Positions 16,854-26,450 are shown, counted from the first letter of the stretch. The stretch is DNA of 64,000 nt from an uncultured Campylobacter sp. (GCF_905372745.1 NZ_CAJPQR010000008.1:1-64000), one strand, 5' to 3'. Notes: generated by a model not told the origin, from the sequence alone. Program-made: numbers and translations.

Positions 16854-18095
16854 ATGGAAAAATACGAAGGCTACAGTCTCAGGCTACGCGACGCTCTCGT
16901 CGGCGTACAGTTTTTATTCGTCGCGTTTGGCGCGCTCGTGCTGGTGCCGATATTAACGGGGCTTGATACGTCCGTGGCGCTGTTTACGGCGGGTATCGGC
17001 ACGCTGCTGTTTCAGTTCATCACGCGCAAAAACGTCCCGCCGATCTTTCTCGCGTCTAGCTTCGCGTTCATCGCGCCGCTTAGCTTTGGCGTGAAGGAGT
17101 GGGGCATAGCCGCTACGATGGGCGGAGTGGTCGCGGCGGGGCTGTTTTACGTGGTTTTGAGCTTGCTTATTAGGCTCAAAGGCGAGGGATTTTTGCATAA
17201 AATTTTACCGCCCGTAGTCGTCGGTCCCGTCATCATGACGATCGGTCTCATCCTCTCGCCAGCAGCCGTAAATATGGTCATGGGCAAGGGCAAGGAGGCG
17301 CTCTATACGCAGGGCCAGTCGCTTACGATCGCGCTTATCTCGCTCTCGGCGGTTATCGCCATTATGATGTTTGGCCGCGGCATGCTGCGCCTCGTGCCGA
17401 TACTTTGCGGTATCGCAGCTGGATACTGCGCGTCGCTGTTTGTCGGCATCGTGGATTTTACGCCGATTCTAAACGCGCCGTGGTTTGCGGTGCCGAGCTT
17501 TACCGCGCCGGTTTTCAAACTCGAAGCGGTAATCTACATGGTGCCTATCGCTATCGCCCCTGCGATCGAGCATATCGGCGATATGCTTGCGATCAGCAAC
17601 GTCACGAAGGAAAATTTCCTCAAAAATCCGGGGCTTAAAAGCACGCTACTTGGCGACGGACTCGCGACGTCGCTAGCAGGGTGCTTCGGCGGACCGCCGA
17701 ACACCACCTACTCCGAGGTCACGGGCGCGGTTAGCATCACGAAGGCCTACAATCCAGCCATCATGACCTTTGCTGCGCTTACGGCGATACTGCTAGCTTT
17801 TGTGGGTAAGCTCGGCGCCGCGCTCTCCACGATCCCCGCTCCCGTCATCGGCGGCATTATGCTGCTGCTTTTCGGTATCATCGCTAGCGTGGGCATGGAA
17901 ACGCTCATAAAAAACAGCGTGGATCTAGCCGAGCCGCGCAATATGATCATCGTCGCGCTCATCTTCGTCTGCGCGATCGGCGGCATGGTGCTGGATTTTG
18001 GCGCGATGAGCTTTAGCGGAGTGGGACTTGGCGCGCTTATCGGCATTACGCTAAATTTGGTGCTGCCAAAAACCAAGCATTTTGACGGCTACTAA
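16854..18095 (+). CDS. uraA: Uracil permease, NCS2 family
   Basis: A 413-residue inner-membrane protein with about 14 membrane segments, a proton symporter of the nucleobase-ascorbate family. Diagnostic motifs are APAIEHIGDMLAISNVT (about residues 235-251), with the substrate-binding Glu, and FGGPPNTTYSEVTG (about 277-290), with the second Glu. Both match UraA more closely than xanthine/urate transporters, so uracil is the most likely substrate. AAAGAGGAAAAA precedes the ATG. A TATAAT at 16740-16745 may be the promoter, leaving a leader of about 100 bases; I see no clear riboswitch or PyrR-type site in it. No pyrimidine gene is next to it. Confidence 0.9.
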   Translation: MEKYEGYSLRLRDALVGVQFLFVAFGALVLVPILTGLDTSVALFTAGIGTLLFQFITRKNVPPIFLASSFAFIAPLSFGVKEWGIAATMGGVVAAGLFYVVLSLLIRLKGEGFLHKILPPVVVGPVIMTIGLILSPAAVNMVMGKGKEALYTQGQSLTIALISLSAVIAIMMFGRGMLRLVPILCGIAAGYCASLFVGIVDFTPILNAPWFAVPSFTAPVFKLEAVIYMVPIAIAPAIEHIGDMLAISNVTKENFLKNPGLKSTLLGDGLATSLAGCFGGPPNTTYSEVTGAVSITKAYNPAIMTFAALTAILLAFVGKLGAALSTIPAPVIGGIMLLLFGIIASVGMETLIKNSVDLAEPRNMIIVALIFVCAIGGMVLDFGAMSFSGVGLGALIGITLNLVLPKTKHFDGY

Positions 18096-18307
18096 GTAAA
18101 ATTCGCGCGGAGCGTGAGTGGTTTTGCGCGGTTGAGTGTAAATTTAGGCCGAGAGGATGTTTGCCGTTTGGTAGCCAGGCTTAAATTTACAATCGCGTCA
18201 AATTCGCTTAGCTTGAAGCCTGACGCGAGTTTAAATTTTCACCCCTCTTTCGTTTTTAGGCGAAAAATTTGCTACAATTACCGCAAAAAAATAAAAAGGC
18301 TATATTA

Positions 18308-20416
18308 ATGAAAAGCTTAATCATCGTGGAATCTCCCGCCAAAGCCAAAACGATAAAAAACTTTCTAGGCAAAGACTACGACGTCATCGCATCAAAAGGC
18401 CATATCAGGGATCTGCCAAAGACGGCATTTGGTATCAAGATCGAGGGCGAAAAATTTACGCCCGAGTATAGGATCAGTGCCGATCACTCCGCGATCGTAA
18501 AAGAGATCAAAGAGCTCGCCAAAAATGCGGGCCAAATCTACCTCGCGACCGATGAGGACCGCGAAGGAGAGGCCATCGCCTATCACATCGCCGCAGCCAT
18601 CGGCAAAAAGCCCGAGAGCCTGCCTCGCATCGTGTTTCACGAGATCACCAAAAGCGCCATCGAAGCCGCTTTAAAAAACCCACGCACGATAAATATGGAT
18701 AGCGTAAACGCACAGCAAGCCCGCCGCCTGCTAGACCGAATCGTTGGCTACAAGCTCTCGCCGCTGTTAAATTTAAAAATCCAAAAAGGGCTAAGCGCGG
18801 GACGCGTACAAAGTGCCGCTCTAAAAATCATCGTAGACCGCGAGCGCGAGATTCGCGACTTTAAACCGATCGAATACCACAGTATCGACGCTGTTTTCAA
18901 AAAAGACCTTGACGCCGAGCTGGTTAAATTTGAAGCGCAAAAGATAGAAAAGCTAACGATAACAAACGCCGACCGAGCCAAATTTATCGTAGAAAATCTA
19001 AAAAATGATAAATTTAGCGTCCGCGAGATCGAAGCCAAAGAGCGCAAAACCGAGCCCGCACCGCCTTTTATGACCTCGACGCTACAACAAAGCGCGAGCA
19101 ACCGCCTAGGCTTTAGTCCGAAAAAAACGATGATGATCGCGCAAAATTTATACGAGGGCGTGCAGACGCATCAGGGCTTCATGGGCGCGATAACCTACAT
19201 GAGAACGGATAGCCTAAATCTCGCCAAAGAAGCCGTCGCAGCCGCGCGCGAGACGATAGAAAAAGAGTACGGCGAACGCTACCTGCCCGCTAAGGCTAAA
19301 ATTTACGCAACCAAAAGCAAAGGCGCGCAAGAAGCCCACGAGGCGATCCGCCCGACAAACCTTAGCTTCACGCCCGCTATCGCCGCGCAATATCTAGAAA
19401 AAGACGCACTGCGCCTCTACACGCTCATCTACAACCGCTTTTTAGCCTGCCAGATGAGCGCTAGCATTAGCCAGACGCAAAACGTATTCGTCGCGGGCGC
19501 AAAGGGCGAGTTTAAAATAAGCGGCCGCAAGGTGCTGTTTGACGGATTTTACCGCGTTTACGGCGATATGGATAAGGATAAAATTTTGCCCGACTTAAAA
19601 ATCGGCGACGAGATGAGCCTGCAAAGCATCAAAAGCTCGCAGCACTTCACCGAGCCGCCGTCTCGCTACTCGGAGGCCGGACTAGTTAAAAAGCTAGAAA
19701 GCCTAGGCATCGGACGCCCTAGTACCTACGCGCCGACCATCTCGCTGCTGACCTCTCGCGACTACGTCAAAGTCGAGAAAAAGCAGCTCGTGCCAAACGA
19801 GATCGCCTTTACGATGATGGGCGTTTTAGAGGAGCATTTTAGCGATATCGTAGATAGCGAATTTACCTCAAATATGGAAGAAAAGCTCGACCACGTTGCC
19901 GAAGACAAAGCCGACTGGCAAAAGCTTTTGAGCGATTTTTATCATCCGTTTATGGATAAAATTTCGGCCGGCAAAACGGGCATAAAAAGCCAAAAAGTAG
20001 CCACCCCTATCGGCGAGAAGTGCCCCGAGTGCGGCGGCGAACTGCTACTGCGAAAAGGGCGCTACGGCGAGTTTATCGCATGCGGAAACTTCCCTAAGTG
20101 CAAATACTCGCGCAATATCGCCAAGGCAGAACAAGGCGCGCAGGAAGGCGAAACTGCGGCAAAGCCGAAAAAAGAGCTAAAAAAGATCGACGTACCGTGT
20201 CCAAAATGCGGCGGCGACATCGTCGAGCGCATCAGCCGCAGGGGTAAATTTTACGGCTGCGCAAACTATCCAAAATGCGACTTCGTCTCAAACTACGAGC
20301 CGGTCGCCGAAAAATGCGACGAATGCGGCGGCGATATGATCAAAAAAGAGCTCAAAAAGGGGACGTTTCACGAGTGTGTGAAGTGTAAGAAGAAGGTACA
20401 AATCGCGGAGCAATAG
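18308..20416 (+). CDS. topA: DNA topoisomerase I
   Basis: A 702-residue type IA topoisomerase that relaxes negative supercoils. The start is ATG 18308, where MKSLIIVESPAKAKTI begins the TOPRIM domain; a longer frame from 18269 adds 13 unlikely residues. TOPRIM acidic residues are in ATDEDREGEAIAYH (about 80-93), and the active-site tyrosine is in ITYMRTDSLNLA near residue 300. The tail holds three four-cysteine zinc ribbons: CPECGG...CGNFPKC, CPKCGG...CANYPKC and CDECGG...CVKC (about 575-700). The gene stands alone; TACAAT at about 18275 may be the -10. A type I repeat starts right after the TAG stop. Confidence 0.96.
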   Translation: MKSLIIVESPAKAKTIKNFLGKDYDVIASKGHIRDLPKTAFGIKIEGEKFTPEYRISADHSAIVKEIKELAKNAGQIYLATDEDREGEAIAYHIAAAIGKKPESLPRIVFHEITKSAIEAALKNPRTINMDSVNAQQARRLLDRIVGYKLSPLLNLKIQKGLSAGRVQSAALKIIVDREREIRDFKPIEYHSIDAVFKKDLDAELVKFEAQKIEKLTITNADRAKFIVENLKNDKFSVREIEAKERKTEPAPPFMTSTLQQSASNRLGFSPKKTMMIAQNLYEGVQTHQGFMGAITYMRTDSLNLAKEAVAAARETIEKEYGERYLPAKAKIYATKSKGAQEAHEAIRPTNLSFTPAIAAQYLEKDALRLYTLIYNRFLACQMSASISQTQNVFVAGAKGEFKISGRKVLFDGFYRVYGDMDKDKILPDLKIGDEMSLQSIKSSQHFTEPPSRYSEAGLVKKLESLGIGRPSTYAPTISLLTSRDYVKVEKKQLVPNEIAFTMMGVLEEHFSDIVDSEFTSNMEEKLDHVAEDKADWQKLLSDFYHPFMDKISAGKTGIKSQKVATPIGEKCPECGGELLLRKGRYGEFIACGNFPKCKYSRNIAKAEQGAQEGETAAKPKKELKKIDVPCPKCGGDIVERISRRGKFYGCANYPKCDFVSNYEPVAEKCDECGGDMIKKELKKGTFHECVKCKKKVQIAEQ

Positions 20417-20540
20417 CGGCGGCTTGTCTTTTTGGTTTATACTTCGTTGGAAATTTCGCCGAAGCTCGGTTACATACTACTTGTATGCGCCCTCGCTCAG
20501 CTTATTTCCACCTCGTCTAAACGCAAAAATATGTCGCCTT
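20417..20540 (+). repeat. Type I structured intergenic repeat, copy D
   Basis: CGGCTTGTCTTTTTGGTT, then TATACTTCGTTGGAAAT, hairpin region, ATTTCCACCTCGTCTAAACG. The apical hairpin is CATAC-TACTT-GTATG (20473-20487). The outer arm here is GGAAAT with ATTTCC plus a GCCGAAGC/GCTCAGC segment, quite unlike the AT-rich arm of copies B and C. Confidence 0.8.
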
Positions 20541-20580
20541 ATCGATTGCAACTCAGAAATTTTAAATTTAACATAAAAAC

Positions 20581-20705
20581 GACAAGGCGAAGTATCGCGA
20601 GATGATTTTTTGAGTTTTGAAGCAAAATTGAGCGTGCGCTAGGCATATAGCCTGCGGAGCGAAAATTTTGCGAAATCTCGGAAAAGCGCTCGTGAGACAA
20701 GCCGC
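20581..20705 (+). repeat. Type II structured intergenic repeat, copy 1
   Basis: GACAAGGCGAAGTATCGCG, then AGATGATTTT, a variable interior, and a closing GAGACAAGCCGC. The apical hairpin is AGGC-ATATA-GCCT (20641-20653), and the outer arm pairs CGCGAG with CTCGTG (one G-U) . It follows copy D of type I. Confidence 0.75.
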
Positions 20706-20723
20706 AAAAAAAGGAATAAACTA

Positions 20724-21563
20724 ATGAAAACTATTATGTTATGCGCCATCTGTTCGGTCAGCTCCGGCAACTGCTCCGAGGACTGCGGCTACTGTACGCA
20801 AAGCGCAGGTATAAACGCCGATATCGAAAAATACAAAATGAAAACCGCCGAGCAAGTAGTCGCCGAGGCCAAGATAGCGGCGGCGAATCACGCGCTGGGC
20901 TTTTGCCTAGTCACCAGCGGCGCAAGACTCACGGACAAAAAGACTGAGGAGATCGCCCGCCTCGCGCGCGCCGTAAATAAAGAAGTCCCAAACCTCATGC
21001 TAATCGCTTGCAACGGCATGGCTACGCTACCGCAGCTAAAAGAGCTCAAAAGCGCGGGCGTGTTTAGCTACAACCACAACCTAGAAACCTCGCGCGAGTT
21101 TTTCCCGCAAATTTGCTCGACGCATAGCTGGGACGAGCGCTGGCAGACCAACATCGACGCCAAAGAAGCAGGTCTAATGCTCTGTACGGGCGGCATTTAC
21201 GGCCTTGGCGAGAGCAAGGCCGACCGCGCGAGCCTGCAATCTAGCCTTGCGAAGCTTGATCCGTTTTCTAGTCCGATAAATTTCTTTATACCAAACGACG
21301 CGCTACGCGTTAAGCGGCCGCCTATGACAGCGGACGAGGCGCTAAAAATCATCGACGACACCGTCCGCGCGCTACCTAACGCTCGCGTGATGATCGCAGG
21401 CGGTCGCGAGAAAATTTTAGGCGAACGCCAATACGAAATCTTTGATCACGGCGTATCCGCCGTCGTTATCGGCGACTACCTCACGACAAAGGGCGAGGTC
21501 GCCAGTCGCGATATCGCCGAGTTTAAGGCGCGCGGATTTAGCTTCGCTACGCTTTGCCACTGA
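20724..21563 (+). CDS. bioB: Biotin synthase
   Basis: A 279-residue radical SAM enzyme that inserts sulfur into dethiobiotin. The radical SAM cluster motif is CSEDCGYC at about residues 17-24, directly preceded by SVSSGN; N-terminal residues before it are few, as in the short epsilonproteobacterial BioB compared with about 346 residues in E. coli. YNHNLETSREFFPQIC and CTGGIYGLGES (about 152-162) carry the conserved residues for the second cluster and substrate; the barrel ends without the longer C-terminal tail. AAAAAGGAATAAACTA precedes the ATG. The gene stands alone between repeats and the flagellin promoter; no other bio genes are nearby. Confidence 0.95.
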   Translation: MKTIMLCAICSVSSGNCSEDCGYCTQSAGINADIEKYKMKTAEQVVAEAKIAAANHALGFCLVTSGARLTDKKTEEIARLARAVNKEVPNLMLIACNGMATLPQLKELKSAGVFSYNHNLETSREFFPQICSTHSWDERWQTNIDAKEAGLMLCTGGIYGLGESKADRASLQSSLAKLDPFSSPINFFIPNDALRVKRPPMTADEALKIIDDTVRALPNARVMIAGGREKILGERQYEIFDHGVSAVVIGDYLTTKGEVASRDIAEFKARGFSFATLCH

Positions 21564-21702
21564 CGCAAAATTTACTCTTGTTTAGCTCGGGGCAAATTTC
21601 GGCAGCATTTTTAACGTGTTTTTTAGCGTTTTTGTTTGCCTCGGGTTTTGTTATCTAGGTGCCGTTATTTGCTGAAATTCTAAATTTTACGTACCGAGAC
21701 CC

Positions 21703-21717
21703 GCACCTTTAAGGTGC
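21703..21717. repeat. Type III small palindromic repeat, copy near flagellin
   Basis: GCACCTTTAAGGTGC is a perfect palindrome following CGAGACCC. The same site at 29629-29643 reads GCATCTTTAAGATGC, with both arms changed together. Related CGGGTCTNGGCGAGTC words occur at about 8060, 9990, 16655 and 26490. Confidence 0.6.
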
Positions 21718-21876
21718 TAAATTTGGCGTTGCAAGTTTATTATAAAGGGCTTGGGATTTAAATCGCACTCTGCACACAGTTGCGAGCGTTTTGGCTTGTT
21801 TAATCTGCGCTGTGCCCGATTTTTCGGGGATTTTCTCGTCAAATTTAAAATTTTTGCAATTTTTTTTCTTTTTCTC

Positions 21877-21903
21877 TAAAGTTTTTTTGATTTCGTCCGA
21901 TAT
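21877..21903 (+). promoter_or_regulatory. Sigma28 (FliA) promoter of the flagellin gene
   Basis: TAAAGTTTT at 21877-21885 and CCGATAT at 21897-21903 match the FliA consensus (TAAA near -35, CCGATAT at -10). They lie 48 bases before the flagellin ATG. Confidence 0.85.
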
Positions 21904-21950
21904 AGTTTTTGAACGACAAGAAGTCGTAATTAAACTTAAAAGGATTTACA

Positions 21951-23477
21951 ATGAGTTTTCGTATTAACACGAATGTAAACGCTCTAAACACACACGCAAA
22001 CGCAGTCGGTAACAACCGCAACCTTTCTCTTTCTTTGGGTAAACTTAGCTCAGGCCTAAGAATCCAAACTGCAGCAGACGACGCTTCCGGTCTTGCTATC
22101 GCCGATAGCCTTCGCTCTCAAGCCAGCGCGCTTGGTCAAGCTATCAACAACGGTAACGATGCTATCGGTATCATCCAAGTAGCCGATAAAGCTATGGACG
22201 AGCAGCTAAAAATCCTAGACACGATCAAGGTAAAAGCTACCCAATCAGCCCAGGACGGTCAAACAAGCGATTCTCGTCAAGCTTTGCAAGCCGACATCGT
22301 TCGCCTAATGGAAGAGCTAGACAACATCGGTAATACTACGTCTTTTAACGGTCAGCAGCTACTAAACGGAACATTCTCTAACAAAGAGTTCCAAATCGGC
22401 GCTTACTCAAACCAAACTGTTAAGGCCTCTATCGGCGCTACTACGTCAGACAAGATCGGTCTAACGAGATTTGAGAGTTCAAAACTATTAACGCTTGCGA
22501 ATGCCCTTTCTAAAGCTTCTTTAAACGTCGTCGATATGAAATTTTTAAACGTAGACGGCGTAAACGATGTTGGCGTAGCTAAAGCTAATATAGGATTTGG
22601 CTTAGGTCAAGGTATAGGCGCACTAGCTGAAAACATCAATAAAGTAGCGAATAAAACGGGCGTTAGAGCTACGTTTGACGTAACTTGGAGAGGTACGGCA
22701 TCAGTAGCGATACCGGGAGGACTTATCAAGAGCCTTTCTATCAACGGCGTAAAAATAGGCGACCTTGATGTAAAAGCAAACGACAGTAACGGCGCTCTAG
22801 TAAACGCTATCAATAAAGTAAAAGACCAAACCGGCGTAGAGGCTTCGGTAGACGCAGAAACCGGAACTATGGTCTTAACTAGCCGCGACGGCCGAGGCAT
22901 ACAAGTAAAAGGCGGCGACCTTTCAAAAGGTCTAGGTAAGGGAACGGCTGCGTTAACCAAAGGTTTCGTAGGTCGTTTGAATCTAGTTCGCTTGGATGGA
23001 CGCGATATAAAAATCGGCGGAACTACTAAACTTAATCTAAGTAAGGATGCATTTTCTGCAGACGGCGGCCAGCAACAGTCTGTTTCTCTAAGAGACGTTC
23101 GCGGCCAAATAGATAAGAAATTAGCTACGGCCATGGGCTTTTCAAGAATGAGCAAGGAGCTAAGCGTAAATCAATCAGCGGGCGTTATGACCTTGCGCGG
23201 CGCTATGGCTGTTATGGATATCGCTGAATCTGCTCAAAAAACTCTTGATCAGATCCGCTCTGACCTAGGTTCTGTTCAAAATCAGCTTGTTGCAACCGTA
23301 AACAACATCACGGTTACTCAAGTAAACGTAAAATCAGCCGAATCTCAAATCAGAGACGTTGATTTTGCTAGCGAGAGCGCAAACTTCTCTAAGTTTAACA
23401 TCCTTGCTCAATCAGGAAGTTACGCTATGAGCCAAGCTAACTCCGTTCAGCAAAATGTCTTGAGACTACTCCAGTAG
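21951..23477 (+). CDS. flaA: Flagellin
   Basis: A 508-residue filament subunit. The conserved N-terminal D0/D1 (MSFRINTNVNALNTHAN to about 175) and C-terminal D1/D0 (about 420-508, ending SYAMSQANSVQQNVLRLLQ) flank a shorter, Lys- and Gly-rich variable domain. The segment LDTIKVKATQSAQDGQ replaces the TLR5-recognised sequence of Salmonella flagellin, as in other Epsilonproteobacteria. Only one flagellin copy is in the window, whereas many Campylobacter have a tandem pair. The strong AAAGGATTTACA site, codon choice unlike the neighbours (fewer GCG-type, more T-ending codons in the conserved ends) and the tight sigma28 promoter fit very high expression. It is followed by several hairpins. Confidence 0.97.
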   Translation: MSFRINTNVNALNTHANAVGNNRNLSLSLGKLSSGLRIQTAADDASGLAIADSLRSQASALGQAINNGNDAIGIIQVADKAMDEQLKILDTIKVKATQSAQDGQTSDSRQALQADIVRLMEELDNIGNTTSFNGQQLLNGTFSNKEFQIGAYSNQTVKASIGATTSDKIGLTRFESSKLLTLANALSKASLNVVDMKFLNVDGVNDVGVAKANIGFGLGQGIGALAENINKVANKTGVRATFDVTWRGTASVAIPGGLIKSLSINGVKIGDLDVKANDSNGALVNAINKVKDQTGVEASVDAETGTMVLTSRDGRGIQVKGGDLSKGLGKGTAALTKGFVGRLNLVRLDGRDIKIGGTTKLNLSKDAFSADGGQQQSVSLRDVRGQIDKKLATAMGFSRMSKELSVNQSAGVMTLRGAMAVMDIAESAQKTLDQIRSDLGSVQNQLVATVNNITVTQVNVKSAESQIRDVDFASESANFSKFNILAQSGSYAMSQANSVQQNVLRLLQ

Positions 23478-23494
23478 TCGAAAGCATTTCTACG

Positions 23495-23521
23495 CGAAGC
23501 GGGGGCAACCCCGCGTAGCGC
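23495..23521. terminator. GC-rich hairpin after flagellin
   Basis: GCGGGG-GCAA-CCCCGC about 25 bases after the flagellin stop, without a good T run. A second hairpin, GCGGGATTTATCCCGC, follows at about 23554. They may protect the 3' end of the transcript. Confidence 0.5.
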
Positions 23522-23683
23522 GTAGCTGGAAAACGTAAATTTTTCTGCTTTTAGCGGGATTTATCCCGCATAGCATAAATTTATACGAGCCCCTAGTCTA
23601 ACAAATTTACTTACGGCTAGGGACTTTGCTTGCGATTTTGGGTTAAGATAGCCTTAATCAAATCTCTTCAAATAAGTTTGTCT

Positions 23684-23703
23684 AAAGGCGAGAGCCTTTT
23701 TTA
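23684..23703 (+). terminator. Intrinsic terminator downstream of flagellin
   Basis: AAAGGC-GAGA-GCCTTTTTT: a six-pair stem, tetraloop and T run. Another hairpin, TAGCCGAG-TGTGCG-CTCGGCTA followed by TTTT, lies at 23715-23741. Confidence 0.75.
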
Positions 23704-23844
23704 AAAGTGAATTTTAGCCGAGTGTGCGCTCGGCTATTTTACTCTCGGTATTTGCCGTAAATTTCAAAGCCCAAATCCTAAAATTTAATACAAAGCAGTC
23801 TTCTTAATTAGCGCAAATTTATCAAACCGTAACGAAGCTTAGGC

Positions 23845-23850
23845 TATAAT
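23845..23850 (+). promoter_or_regulatory. -10 element for the antiporter-gltA operon
   Basis: TATAAT preceded by TTAGGC, 25 bases before the TTG start at 23875. Confidence 0.55.
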
Positions 23851-23874
23851 CGCGCATTTTTAGAAAGGATAAAT

Positions 23875-25047
23875 TTGCAAACCGACGGACTAAGTATTCT
23901 TATCGTTCTAGCTCTTATCGTTTTTTCATCGCCGTATTTTTCTAAAATTTTACGCATCCCTATCGCGCCCGTGGAGATTATTTTAGGCGCGCTCGCAGGA
24001 TACCTAGGACTCATAGGTCATAATGAAATGTTTAAAATCGTGAGCGAAGTCGGATTTTTTTACCTGATGTTTTTGGCCGGCACAGAGGTTGATTTAAAGA
24101 TATTTTTTACCACCGATAAGAAAATTTTAAAGCTCGGACTCTTATATATCGCTATTCTTTACGCGCTTTCGGCGTTTACTACCTTCGCGTTTAATATCGA
24201 CAAGCTATTTATCTTGATAATTCCTTTGATGAGCGTGGGGATGATTTTTACGCTTTTTAAAGAGTACGGCAAGGATAAAGATTGGCTAAATTTAGGCATG
24301 CTCGTAGGCTCTATCGGAGAGGTCGTTAGCATCGCCGCGCTTACCTTCGTCGGTGCGTATATGAAATTTGGCGCCGGTAGCGAGCTTGCGCTCACGACGC
24401 TATATCTGGGCGGCTTTTTGGCGCTTAGCGCGGGCGCGTTTAAGGCGCTAAACGTACTATTTTGGTGGTATCCGCAGCTGCGCGTCATCTTGATGCCTCA
24501 CTACGATAATGCCGAAAAAGACATTCGTTTGTGCATGGCGCTGTTTTTTAGCATCATCGCACTTATGCTCTATCTAAATTTAGAGATTGCATTTGGCGCT
24601 TTTGTAGCAGGAACCTTTATAGCGACTTTTTTTGATCATAAAAAAGACCTGCCGCATAAGCTTGCGAGTTTCGGCTTTGGATTTTTGGTGCCGACTTTTT
24701 TCGTTCATATCGGTTCGACTTTTAAGTTAAATGCTATTTTTATAGACGGAGTGGTCAGAGACGCGCTACTAATCGTAACAGTTATGACTTTGTTTAGAGC
24801 CGTGAGCGCGAGCGTGTTTTTAAATTTGCTAGGTTTTCGTAAGACCCTTCTTTACGCGCTTTCGCACTCGATGCCGCTAACGCTTCTCATCGCAGTTGCT
24901 ACCATAGCCTACAAATCAGGCGGCATAAATGAAAATTTTTACTTCTCTTTCATACTAGCGAGCCTAACTCAGGCTATAATAGTAACGATTTGTATCAAAA
25001 TCCTAATGAGCTACGAAAATAAAAATTTGCAAAAGGAGCTAAAATGA
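23875..25047 (+). CDS. Cation:proton antiporter, CPA2 (KefB/NapA-like) family
   Basis: A 390-residue inner-membrane protein with about 12-13 membrane segments and no RCK (TrkA-N) regulatory domain. FYLMFLAGTEVDLKIFF (about residues 61-77) matches the conserved LFLAGLE(I/V)D motif of CPA2 exchangers, and AFGAFVAGTFIA (about 240-251) plus VPTFFVHIGSTF (about 277-288) match further core motifs of the Na+/H+ or K+/H+ exchanger fold. Ion specificity is not readable. The start is TTG 23875 behind AAAGGATAAAT. The stop overlaps the ATG of gltA (ATGA), a tight and unusual pairing of ion exchange with the citrate synthase gene. Confidence 0.85.
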   Translation: MQTDGLSILIVLALIVFSSPYFSKILRIPIAPVEIILGALAGYLGLIGHNEMFKIVSEVGFFYLMFLAGTEVDLKIFFTTDKKILKLGLLYIAILYALSAFTTFAFNIDKLFILIIPLMSVGMIFTLFKEYGKDKDWLNLGMLVGSIGEVVSIAALTFVGAYMKFGAGSELALTTLYLGGFLALSAGAFKALNVLFWWYPQLRVILMPHYDNAEKDIRLCMALFFSIIALMLYLNLEIAFGAFVAGTFIATFFDHKKDLPHKLASFGFGFLVPTFFVHIGSTFKLNAIFIDGVVRDALLIVTVMTLFRAVSASVFLNLLGFRKTLLYALSHSMPLTLLIAVATIAYKSGGINENFYFSFILASLTQAIIVTICIKILMSYENKNLQKELK

Positions 25048-26318
25048 GCGATACGGTTACGCTAACAGACAACAGAAACGGCAAAAGCTACGACTTCCCG
25101 ATACTGCACGGTACGATGGGGCCCGACGTCATCGATATCTCGACCTTTTTTAGCGATACGGGGATGTTTACGTTTGACCGCGGATATACCTCGACGGCGA
25201 TGTGCCGCTCTAGCATCACTTATATCGACGGGCTAAAAGGCGAGCTGATGTACCGCGGCTACGACATCGCGTATCTAGCGGAGAACAAAACCTTCATCGA
25301 CGTGGCGTATCTGCTGCTAAATAAAGAGCTACCGAATAAAAAGCAATACGACGAATTTAAACTCGAGCTTAAAAAACGCAGCTTCATCCACGAGGGTATG
25401 ATGAAAATTTTCGACGCTTTCCCGGATAAGGCGCATCCGATGGCGATCTTGCAGGCGGCGGTCTCGGCGCTTTCTGCGTTTTACTTTGATCACTTAAACA
25501 TGGATAAGCCCGAGGAGTACCACGAGATGGCGATGCGAATAATCGCCAAAATCCCGACTATTGCGGCGTTTTCTTATAGATTTTCGCGCGGCCTGCCGAT
25601 CATTTATCCAAATTTAGACCGCGGCTTTACGGAAAATTTCCTCTACATGATGAGGAGCTATCCGTACGAGCACGTAAATTTGCGCCCGATCGAGGTCAAG
25701 GCTCTCGATACGGTCTTTATGCTGCACGCCGATCACGAGCAAAACGCCTCCACGACGACCGTTCGCACCGTAGGCTCGACGCACGCGCACCCGTATGCAT
25801 GTATCGCCGCTGGTATAGGCGCGCTATGGGGCTGGGCTCACGGGGGTGCAAACGAAGGCGTCATCCGTCAGCTAGAGCAGATCGGCTCAGTAGAAAACGT
25901 CGATAAATACATCGCCCGCGCCAAGGACAAAAACGATCCGTTTAGGCTGATGGGGTTCGGTCACCGCGTGTATAAAAATTTCGATCCGCGCGCTAAAGTG
26001 CTAAAATCTATGTGCGATAAGCTGTTTGACGAGATCGGCATAAACACCGAGCTTCTAAAAATCGCCAAAAAGATCGAGGAGATCGCGCTAAACGACGAGT
26101 ATTTCATCTCGCGCAACCTCTACCCGAACGTCGATTTTTACTCTGGGCTGATTTTAAAAGCCCTTAGCATACCAAACGATATGTTTGCGGTTATCTTCGT
26201 CATCGGTAGGATCCCAGGCTGGATCAGTCAGTGGATAGAGCTAAAAGAGCAGGAGAGTATAAAGATCGTGAGGCCGAGGCAGTTGTATGTGGGCGAGACG
26301 AACAGGACGCCGAAATAA
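25044..26318 (+). CDS. gltA: Citrate synthase
   Basis: A 424-residue type II citrate synthase condensing acetyl-CoA and oxaloacetate at the entry to the TCA cycle, which in Campylobacter is the central energy pathway. The active-site regions are HADHEQNASTTTVRTVGSTHA (about 232-252, here cut to key residues His, His, Arg), GWAHGGANEGV (about 268-278, with catalytic His), MGFGHRVYKNFDPRAK (about 305-320, His and Arg) and NVDFYSG (about 364-370, catalytic Asp). All are intact. AAAGGAGCTAAA precedes the ATG, which overlaps the antiporter stop by ATGA. A type I repeat begins 11 bases after the stop. Confidence 0.96.
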   Translation: MSDTVTLTDNRNGKSYDFPILHGTMGPDVIDISTFFSDTGMFTFDRGYTSTAMCRSSITYIDGLKGELMYRGYDIAYLAENKTFIDVAYLLLNKELPNKKQYDEFKLELKKRSFIHEGMMKIFDAFPDKAHPMAILQAAVSALSAFYFDHLNMDKPEEYHEMAMRIIAKIPTIAAFSYRFSRGLPIIYPNLDRGFTENFLYMMRSYPYEHVNLRPIEVKALDTVFMLHADHEQNASTTTVRTVGSTHAHPYACIAAGIGALWGWAHGGANEGVIRQLEQIGSVENVDKYIARAKDKNDPFRLMGFGHRVYKNFDPRAKVLKSMCDKLFDEIGINTELLKIAKKIEEIALNDEYFISRNLYPNVDFYSGLILKALSIPNDMFAVIFVIGRIPGWISQWIELKEQESIKIVRPRQLYVGETNRTPK

Positions 26319-26328
26319 TTTTAAATTT

Positions 26329-26450
26329 GGCGGCTTGCCTTTTTCCTTTATACTTCGTTAGAAATTTCGCCGAAGCTCGGTTACATACTATATGTATGCG
26401 CCCTCGCTCGGCTCATTTCCGCCTCGTCTAAAGAAAAAAATACGGCGCCT
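26329..26450 (+). repeat. Type I structured intergenic repeat, copy E
   Basis: GGCGGCTTGCCTTTTTCC, then TATACTTCGTTAGAAATTT, hairpin region, ATTTCCGCCTCGTCTAAAG. The apical hairpin is CATAC-TATAT-GTATG (26384-26398). The interior is almost identical to copy D, with loop changes only, so D and E form one subtype. Confidence 0.8.

Noticed and set aside
23495..23570. Second flagellin gene remnant after flaA
   Set aside because: The sequence after the flagellin stop holds only hairpins; no flagellin words (for example FRINTN or NVLRLLQ codons) recur.
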